64,000 bases of DNA, taken from positions 130,001 to 194,000 of the forward strand of contig OY365818.1 of NCBI GenBank assembly GCA_959347315.1, written 5' to 3'. The position numbers were made by a program, and so were the translations under genes. The notes beneath the pieces were generated by a model. It was not told the origin of the DNA and made no database searches. It worked only from the letters and a program-made list of their open reading frames with translations. Every line of letters begins with the position of its first letter. The first letter of the stretch is position 1. Positions 54,728 through 64,000 of this stretch are shown here, in pieces. Source of the stretch: Bimastos eiseni. Lineage: Eukaryota > Annelida > Clitellata > Crassiclitellata > Lumbricidae.

Positions 54728-57700
54728 GGTTAGGGTTAGGGTTAGGGTTAGGGTTAGGGTTAGGGTTAGGGTTAGGGTTAGGGTTAGGGTTAGGGTTAGG
54801 GTTAGGGTTAGGGTTAGGGTTAGGGTTAGGGTTAGGGTTAGGGTTAGGGTTAGGGTTAGGGTTAGGGTTAGGGTTAGGGTTAGGGTTAGGGTTAGGGTTA
54901 GGGTTAGGGTTAGGGTTAGGGTTAGGGTTAGGGTTAGGGTTAGGGTTAGGGTTAGGGTTAGGGTTAGGGTTAGGGTTAGGGTTAGGGTTAGGGTTAGGGT
55001 TAGGGTTAGGGTTAGGGTTAGGGTTAGGGTTAGGGTTAGGGTTAGGGTTAGGGTTAGGGTTAGGGTTAGGGTTAGGGTTAGGGTTAGGGTTAGGGTTAGG
55101 GTTAGGGTTAGGGTTAGGGTTAGGGTTAGGGTTAGGGTTAGGGTTAGGGTTAGGGTTAGGGTTAGGGTTAGGGTTAGGGTTAGGGTTAGGGTTAGGGTTA
55201 GGGTTAGGGTTAGGGTTAGGGTTAGGGTTAGGGTTAGGGTTAGGGTTAGGGTTAGGGTTAGGGTTAGGGTTAGGGTTAGGGTTAGGGTTAGGGTTAGGGT
55301 TAGGGTTAGGTTAGGGTTAGGGTTAGGGTTAGGGTTAGGGTTAGGGTTAGGGTTAGGGTTAGGGTTAGGGTTAGGGTTAGGGTTAGGGTTAGGGTTAGGG
55401 TTAGGGTTAGGGTTAGGGTTAGGGTTAGGGTTAGGGTTAGGGTTAGGGGTTAGGGTTAGGGTTAGGGTTAGGGTTAGGGTTAGGGTTAGGGTTAGGGTTA
55501 GGGTTAGGGTTAGGGTTAGGGTTAGGGTTAGGGTTAGGGTTAGGGTTAGGGTTAGGGTTAGGGTTAGGGTTAGGGTTAGGGTTAGGGTTAGGGTTAGGGT
55601 TAGGGTTAGGGTTAGGGTTAGGGTTAGGGTTAGGGTTAGGGTTAGGGTTAGGGTTAGGGTTAGGGTTAGGGTTAGGGTTAGGGTTAGGGTTAGGGTTAGG
55701 GTTAGGGTTAGGGTTAGGGTTAGGGTTAGGGTTAGGGTTAGGGTTAGGGTTAGGGTTAGGGTTAGGGTTAGGGTGGGTAGGGTTAGGGTTAGGGTTAGGG
55801 TTGGGTTAGGGTTAGGGTTAGGGTTAGGGTTAGGGTTAGGGTTAGGGTTAGGGTTAGGGTTAGGGTTAGGGGTTAGGGTTAGGGTTAGGGTTAGGGTTAG
55901 GGTTAGGGTTAGGGTTAGGGTTAGGGTTAGGGTTAGGGTTAGGGTTAGGGTTAGGGTTAGGGTTGGGTTAGGGTTAGGGTTAGGGTTAGGGTTAGGGGTT
56001 AGGGTTAGGGTTAGGGTTAGGGTTAGGGTTAGGGTTAGGGTTAGGGTTAGGGTTAGGGTTAGGGGTTAGGGTTAGGGTTAGGGTTAGGGTTAGGGTTAGG
56101 GTTAGGGTTAGGGTTAGGGTTAGGGTTAGGGTTAGGGTTAGGGTTAGGGTTAGGGTTAGGGTTAGGTTAGGGTTAGGGTTAGGGTTAGGGTTAGGGTTAG
56201 GGTTAGGGTTAGGGTTAGGGTTAGGGTTAGGGTTAGGGTTAGGGTTAGGGTTAGGGTAGGTTAGGGTTAGGGTTAGGGTTAGGGTTAGGGTTAGGGTTAG
56301 GGTTAGGGTTAGGGTAGGGTTAGGGTTAGGGTTAGGGTTAGGGGTTAGGGGTAGGGTTTGGGTTAGGGTTAGGGTTAGGGTTAGGGTTAGGGTTAGGGTT
56401 AGGGTTAGGGTTAGGGTTAGGGTTAGGGTTAGGGTTAGGGTTAGGGTTAGGGTTAGGGTTAGGGTTAGGGTTAGGGTTAGGGTTAGGGTTAGGGTTAGGG
56501 TTAGGGTTAGGGTTAGGGTTAGGGTTAGGGTTAGGGTTAGGGTTAGGGTTAGGGTTAGGGTTAGGGTTAGGGTTAGGGTTAGGGTTAGGGTTAGGGTTAG
56601 GGTTAGGGTTAGGGTTAGGGTTAGGGTTAGGGTTAGGGTTAGGGTTAGGGTTAGGGTTAGGGTTAGGGTTAGGGTTAGGGTTAGGGTTAGGGTTAGGGTT
56701 AGGGTTAGGGTTAGGGTTAGGGTTAGGGTTAGGGTTAGGGTTAGGGTTAGGGTTAGGGTTAGGGTTAGGGTTAGGGTTAGGGTTAGGGTTAGGGTTAGGG
56801 TTAGGGTTAGGGTTAGGGTTAGGGTTAGGGTTAGGGTTAGGGTTAGGGTTAGGGTTAGGGTTAGGGTTAGGGTTAGGGTTAGGGTTAGGGTTAGGGTTAG
56901 GGTTAGGGTTAGGGTTAGGGTTAGGGTTAGGGTTAGGGTTAGGGTTAGGGTTAGGGTTAGGGTTAGGGTTAGGGTTAGGGTTAGGGTTAGGGTTAGGGTT
57001 AGGGTTAGGGTTAGGGTTAGGGTTAGGGTTAGGGTTAGGGTTAGGGTTAGGGTTAGGGTTAGGGTTAGGGTTAGGGTTAGGGTTAGGGTTAGGGTTAGGG
57101 TTAGGGTTAGGGTTAGGGTTAGGGTTAGGGTTAGGGTTAGGGTTAGGGTTAGGGTTAGGGTTAGGGTTAGGGTTAGGGTTAGGGTTAGGGTTAGGGTTAG
57201 GGTTAGGGTTAGGGTTAGGGTTAGGGTTAGGGTTAGGGTTAGGGTTAGGGTTAGGGTTAGGGTTAGGGTTAGGGTTAGGGTTAGGGTTAGGGTTAGGGTT
57301 AGGGTTAGGGTTAGGGTTAGGGTTAGGGTTAGGGTTAGGGTTAGGGTTAGGGTTAGGGTTAGGGTTAGGGTTAGGGTTAGGGTTAGGGTTAGGGTTAGGG
57401 TTAGGGTTAGGGTTAGGGTTAGGGTTAGGGTTAGGGTTAGGGTTAGGGTTAGGGTTAGGGTTAGGGTTAGGGTTAGGGTTAGGGTTAGGGTTAGGGTTAG
57501 GGTTAGGGTTAGGGTTAGGGTTAGGGTTAGGGTTAGGGTTAGGGTTAGGGTTAGGGTTAGGGTTAGGGTTAGGGTTAGGGTTAGGGTTAGGGTTAGGGTT
57601 AGGGTTAGGGTTAGGGTTAGGGTTAGGGTTAGGGTTAGGGTTAGGGTTAGGGTTAGGGTTAGGGTTAGGGTTAGGGTTAGGGTTAGGGTTAGGGTTAGGG

Positions 57701-60700
57701 TTAGGGTTAGGGTTAGGGTTAGGGTTAGGGTTAGGGTTAGGGTTAGGGTTAGGGTTAGGGTTAGGGTTAGGGTTAGGGTTAGGGTTAGGGTTAGGGTTAG
57801 GGTTAGGGTTAGGGTTAGGGTTAGGGTTAGGGTTAGGGTTAGGGTTAGGGTTAGGGTTAGGGTTAGGGTTAGGGTTAGGGTTAGGGTTAGGGTTAGGGTT
57901 AGGGTTAGGGTTAGGGTTAGGGTTAGGGTTAGGGTTAGGGTTAGGGTTAGGGTTAGGGTTAGGGTTAGGGTTAGGGTTAGGGTTAGGGTTAGGGTTAGGG
58001 TTAGGGTTAGGGTTAGGGTTAGGGTTAGGGTTAGGGTTAGGGTTAGGGTTAGGGTTAGGGTTAGGGTTAGGGTTAGGGTTAGGGTTAGGGTTAGGGTTAG
58101 GGTTAGGGTTAGGGTTAGGGTTAGGGTTAGGGTTAGGGTTAGGGTTAGGGTTAGGGTTAGGGTTAGGGTTAGGGTTAGGGTTAGGGTTAGGGTTAGGGTT
58201 AGGGTTAGGGTTAGGGTTAGGGTTAGGGTTAGGGTTAGGGTTAGGGTTAGGGTTAGGGTTAGGGTTAGGGTTAGGGTTAGGGTTAGGGTTAGGGTTAGGG
58301 TTAGGGTTAGGGTTAGGGTTAGGGTTAGGGTTAGGGTTAGGGTTAGGGTTAGGGTTAGGGTTAGGGTTAGGGTTAGGGTTAGGGTTAGGGTTAGGGTTAG
58401 GGTTAGGGTTAGGGTTAGGGTTAGGGTTAGGGTTAGGGTTAGGGTTAGGGTTAGGGTTAGGGTTAGGGTTAGGGTTAGGGTTAGGGTTAGGGTTAGGGTT
58501 AGGGTTAGGGTTAGGGTTAGGGTTAGGGTTAGGGTTAGGGTTAGGGTTAGGGTTAGGGTTAGGGTTAGGGTTAGGGTTAGGGTTAGGGTTAGGGTTAGGG
58601 TTAGGGTTAGGGTTAGGGTTAGGGTTAGGGTTAGGGTTAGGGTTAGGGTTAGGGTTAGGGTTAGGGTTAGGGTTAGGGTTAGGGTTAGGGTTAGGGTTAG
58701 GGTTAGGGTTAGGGTTAGGGTTAGGGTTAGGGTTAGGGTTAGGGTTAGGGTTAGGGTTAGGGTTAGGGTTAGGGTTAGGGTTAGGGTTAGGGTTAGGGTT
58801 AGGGTTAGGGTTAGGGTTAGGGTTAGGGTTAGGGTTAGGGTTAGGGTTAGGGTTAGGGTTAGGGTTAGGGTTAGGGTTAGGGTTAGGGTTAGGGTTAGGG
58901 TTAGGGTTAGGGTTAGGGTTAGGGTTAGGGTTAGGGTTAGGGTTAGGGTTAGGGTTAGGGTTAGGGTTAGGGTTAGGGTTAGGGTTAGGGTTAGGGTTAG
59001 GGTTAGGGTTAGGGTTAGGGTTAGGGTTAGGGTTAGGGTTAGGGTTAGGGTTAGGGTTAGGGTTAGGGTTAGGGTTAGGGTTAGGGTTAGGGTTAGGGTT
59101 AGGGTTAGGGTTAGGGTTAGGGTTAGGGTTAGGGTTAGGGTTAGGGTTAGGGTTAGGGTTAGGGTTAGGGTTAGGGTTAGGGTTAGGGTTAGGGTTAGGG
59201 TTAGGGTTAGGGTTAGGGTTAGGGTTAGGGTTAGGGTTAGGGTTAGGGTTAGGGTTAGGGTTAGGGTTAGGGTTAGGGTTAGGGTTAGGGTTAGGGTTAG
59301 GGTTAGGGTTAGGGTTAGGGTTAGGGTTAGGGTTAGGGTTAGGGTTAGGGTTAGGGTTAGGGTTAGGGTTAGGGTTAGGGTTAGGGTTAGGGTTAGGGTT
59401 AGGGTTAGGGTTAGGGTTAGGGTTAGGGTTAGGGTTAGGGTTAGGGTTAGGGTTAGGGTTAGGGTTAGGGTTAGGGTTAGGGTTAGGGTTAGGGTTAGGG
59501 TTAGGGTTAGGGTTAGGGTTAGGGTTAGGGTTAGGGTTAGGGTTAGGGTTAGGGTTAGGGTTAGGGTTGGGTTAGGGTTAGGGTTAGGGTTAGGGTTAGG
59601 GTTAGGGTTAGGGTTAGGGTTAGGGTTAGGGTTAGGGTTAGGGTTAGGGTTAGGGTTAGGGTTAGGGTTAGGGTTAGGGTTAGGGTTAGGGTTAGGGTTA
59701 GGGTTAGGGTTAGGGTTAGGGTTAGGGTTAGGGTTAGGGTTAGGGTTAGGGTTAGGGTTAGGGTTAGGGTTAGGGTTAGGGTTAGGGTTAGGGTTAGGGT
59801 TAGGGTTAGGGTTAGGGTTAGGGTTAGGGTTAGGGTTAGGGTTAGGGTTAGGGTTAGGGTTAGGGTTAGGGTTAGGGTTAGGGTTAGGGTTAGGGTTAGG
59901 GTTAGGGTTAGGGTTAGGGTTAGGGTTAGGGTTAGGGTTAGGGTTAGGGTTAGGGTTAGGGTTAGGGTTAGGGTTAGGGTTAGGGTTAGGGTTAGGGTTA
60001 GGGTTAGGGTTAGGGTTAGGGTTAGGGTTAGGGTTAGGGTTAGGGTTAGGGTTAGGGTTAGGGTTAGGGTTAGGGTTAGGGTTAGGGTTAGGGTTAGGGT
60101 TAGGGTTAGGGTTAGGGTTAGGGTTAGGGTTAGGGTTAGGGTTAGGGTTAGGGTTAGGGTTAGGGTTAGGGTTAGGGTTAGGGTTAGGGTTAGGGTTAGG
60201 GTTAGGGTTAGGGTTAGGGTTAGGGTTAGGGTTAGGGTTAGGGTTAGGGTTAGGGTTAGGGTTAGGGTTAGGGTTAGGGTTAGGGTTAGGGTTAGGGTTA
60301 GGGTTAGGGTTAGGGTTAGGGTTAGGGTTAGGGTTAGGGTTAGGGTTAGGGTTAGGGTTAGGGTTAGGGTTAGGGTTAGGGTTAGGGTTAGGGTTAGGGT
60401 TAGGGTTAGGGTTAGGGTTAGGGTTAGGGTTAGGGTTAGGGTTAGGGTTAGGGTTAGGGTTAGGGTTAGGGTTAGGGTTAGGGTTAGGGTTAGGGTTAGG
60501 GTTAGGGTTAGGGTTAGGGTTAGGGTTAGGGTTAGGGTTAGGGTTAGGGTTAGGGTTAGGGTTAGGGTTAGGGTTAGGGTTAGGGTTAGGGTTAGGGTTA
60601 GGGTTAGGGTTAGGGTTAGGGTTAGGGTTAGGGTTAGGGTTAGGGTTAGGGTTAGGGTTAGGGTTAGGGTTAGGGTTAGGGTTAGGGTTAGGGTTAGGGT

Positions 60701-62082
60701 TAGGGTTAGGGTTAGGGTTAGGGTTAGGGTTAGGGTTAGGGTTAGGGTTAGGGTTAGGGTTAGGGTTAGGGTTAGGGTTAGGGTTAGGGTTAGGGTTAGG
60801 GTTAGGGTTAGGGTTAGGGTTAGGGTTAGGGTTAGGGTTAGGGTTAGGGTTAGGGTTAGGGTTAGGGTTAGGGTTAGGGTTAGGGTTAGGGTTAGGGTTA
60901 GGGTTAGGGTTAGGGTTAGGGTTAGGGTTAGGGTTAGGGTTAGGGTTAGGGTTAGGGTTAGGGTTAGGGTTAGGGTTAGGGTTAGGGTTAGGGTTAGGGT
61001 TAGGGTTAGGGTTAGGGTTAGGGTTAGGGTTAGGGTTAGGGTTAGGGTTAGGGTTAGGGTTAGGGTTAGGGTTAGGGTTAGGGTTAGGGTTAGGGTTAGG
61101 GTTAGGGTTAGGGTTAGGGTTAGGGTTAGGGTTAGGGTTAGGGTTAGGGTTAGGGTTAGGGTTAGGGTTAGGGTTAGGGTTAGGGTTAGGGTTAGGGTTA
61201 GGGTTAGGGTTAGGGTTAGGGTTAGGGTTAGGGTTAGGGTTAGGGTTAGGGTTAGGGTTAGGGTTAGGGTTAGGGTTAGGGTTAGGGTTAGGGTTAGGGT
61301 TAGGGTTAGGGTTAGGGTTAGGGTTAGGGTTAGGGTTAGGGTTAGGGTTAGGGTTAGGGTTAGGGTTAGGGTTAGGGTTAGGGTTAGGGTTAGGGTTAGG
61401 GTTAGGGTTAGGGTTAGGGTTAGGGTTAGGGTTAGGGTTAGGGTTAGGGTTAGGGTTAGGGTTAGGGTTAGGGTTAGGGTTAGGGTTAGGGTTAGGGTTA
61501 GGGTTAGGGTTAGGGTTAGGGTTAGGGTTAGGGTTAGGGTTAGGGTTAGGGTTAGGGTTAGGGTTAGGGTTAGGGTTAGGGTTAGGGTTAGGGTTAGGGT
61601 TAGGGTTAGGGTTAGGGTTAGGGTTAGGGTTAGGGTTAGGGTTAGGGTTAGGGTTAGGGTTAGGGTTAGGGTTAGGGTTAGGGTTAGGGTTAGGGTTAGG
61701 GTTAGGGTTAGGGTTAGGGTTAGGGTTAGGGTTAGGGTTAGGGTTAGGGTTAGGGTTAGGGTTAGGGTTAGGGTTAGGGTTAGGGTTAGGGTTAGGGTTA
61801 GGGTTAGGGTTAGGGTTAGGGTTAGGGTTAGGGTTAGGGTTAGGGTTAGGGTTAGGGTTAGGGTTAGGGTTAGGGTTAGGGTTAGGGTTAGGGTTAGGGT
61901 TAGGGTTAGGGTTAGGGTTAGGGTTAGGGTTAGGGTTAGGGTTAGGGTTAGGGTTAGGGTTAGGGTTAGGGTTAGGGTTAGGGTTAGGGTTAGGGTTAGG
62001 GTTAGGGTTAGGGTTAGGGTTAGGGTTAGGGTTAGGGTTAGGGTTAGGGTTAGGGTTAGGGTTAGGGTTAGGGTTAGGGTTA
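54686..62082 (+). repeat. Distal TTAGGG telomeric array, 7.4 kb
   Basis: About 1,230 units running G-strand 5' to 3' toward the right, so the chromosome end lies to the right. The inner 1.7 kb (to about 56360) contains scattered variants such as TTTAGGG, TTAGG, TTAGGGG and GGGTGGGTAGGG. The outer part is almost perfect, with one TTGGG variant near 59568. Long open frames on either strand are translations of the repeat. Confidence 0.99.
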
Positions 62083-62282
62083 NNNNNNNNNNNNNNNNNN
62101 NNNNNNNNNNNNNNNNNNNNNNNNNNNNNNNNNNNNNNNNNNNNNNNNNNNNNNNNNNNNNNNNNNNNNNNNNNNNNNNNNNNNNNNNNNNNNNNNNNNN
62201 NNNNNNNNNNNNNNNNNNNNNNNNNNNNNNNNNNNNNNNNNNNNNNNNNNNNNNNNNNNNNNNNNNNNNNNNNNNNNNNNNN
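62083..62282. other. Assembly gap, 200 N
   Basis: Exactly 200 N, a fixed-size scaffolding gap. Because it follows the outward end of a telomere, the sequence to its right is probably not the true continuation. Confidence 0.97.
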
Positions 62283-62398
62283 CAATTCAGATCCTTCGCT
62301 CCTTCGTCTCTTTAAAGGTCACAGATGCAGTTCTAATTAGATGCGACGCATTCTGTGTATGTATAATATATTTCAATGTGAACTTACATAAATGCATG

Positions 62399-62423
<25 letters not shown>
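62399..62423. repeat. (TA)n microsatellite
   Basis: Twelve TA dinucleotides in non-coding sequence beyond the gap. Confidence 0.9.
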
Positions 62424-62430
<7 letters not shown>

Positions 62431-62499
62431 CTTCGTCTCTACTTCCTCCGCCTACATGTACTCAATTTTTACTGGAACATTCTGCTCGTTATGTCCGCA

Positions 62500-62573
62500 G
62501 ATGACCTTGTCTAAACTCAAAGGTCATATAGATCTTGATGACCTTGTCTAAACTCAAGGGTCATATAGATCTT
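62500..62573. repeat. 37 bp tandem duplication
   Basis: Two copies of a unit starting GATGACCTTGTCTAAACTCAA (first 20 bases shown as GATGACCTTGTCTAAACTCA), one base different. No gene is visible in 62283-63000. Confidence 0.9.
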
Positions 62574-63009
62574 GCAATCGTTGACAACATCAATTAATTC
62601 ATGACGTTGCATCCTCGGTGATTACAAATGTATATGACGTCATGCCGGTGTGCTGGCCTATAATAGGACGTAGCTGAAAGTCATCTTCTGGGGATCATTT
62701 AGTATTGATGAGACGGTCAAGTGATGAAAAAGAATGATCCCTCTGCTGATAGACTGGTCCATGACTTCAGATCGATTCTAGCGACAGTCCTTATTGCATA
62801 TTCAGCCAATCAAACCTTCTGAAACGAAGCCACAATCATTCGGTTTATGTTGCAGCAGTCGCTGCTGTTGCTGATGTTGCAGCTGTTGTTATTGTTGTTG
62901 TTGATATGATGCAACCTCGCACCAAGTGACATCTCAGTGAGTATGTTCGACTGGCGCTTATTTTTCGCCAGTTTGAATTGCCAATTGTCATACATACGCT
63001 CATATATAA

Positions 63010-63142
63010 ATGCATACATTCATGCATACAAATTACATACCTACATAAAATACAACAGATACAAGCAGGCATACATACCTACTTACATACATACTTACAT
63101 AAAAACATACATACATACATACCTACATACATACGCATATAT
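63010..63142. repeat. (CATA)n-type microsatellite
   Basis: Irregular CATA/CTTA/CCTA tetranucleotide repeats. Open frames over it (Tyr/Ile/His/Thr periodic) are repeat translations. The interval 63143-63466 holds a GAC/GAT-rich stretch and A/T-rich DNA with no recognisable gene. Confidence 0.88.
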
Positions 63143-63466
63143 GCCGACTACGACGTCGATGCCACTGACGTCGTAAATGATGATGACGCCGGCGACGACG
63201 ATGACGATGATTGTGACAAATAACAGATCGTCGCAGAACTTGTTTGCCTTCTTCGTTTGAGTCCCGTGATCATAGTGGCATTTCGTGTCTTCTTTCGTTT
63301 GAGACTTCTCTTACGGATCTTCTCGATTCTTTGCGTCTACTTTACAGAGATTTTTAGTATTATTTCTATGAGATAATTCTATAGATTAAAGATGCATTTA
63401 CAACATTTATGGGACTAAAATTCTCGTAGTTTATCAATTTTTCGACAACATACATTAAATTTGGTC

Positions 63467-64000
63467 TGTATTATATAGATTTGTATTATATAGATTTGTG
63501 TTATATAGATTTGTATTATATAGATTTGTGTTATATAGATTTGTATTATATAGATTTGTATTAAAAGAGATTTGTGTTATATAGATTTGTATTATATAGA
63601 TTTGTGTTATATAGATTTGTATTATATAGATTTGTATTATATAGATTTGTATTATATGGATTTTTATTATATAGATTTGTATTATATAGATTATTATTAT
63701 ATAGATTTGTATTATATAGGTTGTTATTATATAGATGTGTATTATATAGATTTGTGTTATATAGATTTGTATTATATAGATTTTTGTTATATAGATTTGT
63801 ATTATATAGATTGTTATTATATAGATTTGTGTTATATAGATTTGTGTTATATAGATTTGTATTATATAGGTTGTTATTATGCAGATTTGTGTTATATAGA
63901 TTTGTGTTATATAGATTGTTATTATATAGATTTGTGTTATATAGATTTGTGTTATATAGATTTGTATTATATAGATTTGTATTATATAGATTGTTATTAT
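63467..64000. repeat. 15 bp A/T-rich minisatellite
   Basis: About 35 copies of TTGTATTATATAGAT with TTGTGTTATATAGAT and TTGTTATTATATAGA variants, continuing past the window edge. Confidence 0.93.

Noticed and set aside
55992..62285. Minus-strand frame of about 2,100 residues
   Set aside because: Translation of CCCTAA repeats running through the N gap.

Overview
This is a piece of an animal chromosome end. The telomeric repeat is TTAGGG. The left flank carries the first coding exon of a YAP/Yorkie (Hippo pathway) orthologue on the minus strand. The flanks are rich in simple repeats and minisatellites and include a tRNA-derived SINE-like segment. A marine invertebrate such as a mollusc is plausible, but the species cannot be fixed from sequence alone.

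Layout, left to right (centromere side to telomere side): (1) 1-3576, host DNA with YAP exon 1 at 2228-2637. (2) 3577-3913, two short TTAGGG tracts around a 3'-end relic of a third, diverged retroelement. (3) 3914-13893, three head-to-tail copies of retroelement family A: A1 internally deleted, A2 intact, A3 5'-truncated. (4) 13898-33543, four head-to-tail copies of family B: B1 and B3 intact, B2 with a nonsense mutation, B4 5'-truncated. (5) 33541-36225, a 2.7 kb uniform TTAGGG array. (6) 36226-54685, four full A copies (A4-A7) and a 73 bp A stub (A8). (7) 54686-62082, a 7.4 kb TTAGGG array. (8) 62083-62282, 200 N. (9) 62283-64000, unrelated non-coding DNA ending in a 15 bp minisatellite. All elements lie on the minus strand, with 3' ends toward the centromere and 5' ends toward the telomere. 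This is the orientation of telomere-attaching retroelements.

Both families are Penelope-like elements (PLEs), whose reverse transcriptases are relatives of telomerase RT. Read in the sense direction, each unit has: a terminal motif; a leader; a TATA-like box; a type I hammerhead ribozyme starting about 20 nt after it; ORF1 (low-complexity N-terminus, a shared helical region, a C-terminal SGNH/GDSL-esterase-like domain); ORF2 (PLE RT) in the -1 frame; a CCCTAA tract just after ORF2; and a 3'-terminal stem-loop next to telomeric repeats. In both families ORF1 ends exactly in the -1 slippery sequence A AAA AAC followed by UAA. ORF2 of family A has no ATG near its start. This points to ORF1-ORF2 fusion synthesis by programmed frameshifting. 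Family A RT lacks the GIY-YIG endonuclease. Family B keeps the domain, but key residues are substituted.

The window records alternating rounds of element addition and telomerase extension. Truncated 5' ends (A3, B4, A8) pass directly into TTAGGG. The nearest described analogues are the endonuclease-deficient Athena PLEs and terminons of bdelloid rotifers. The two-family array with a conserved frameshift signal is the candidate undescribed system here.
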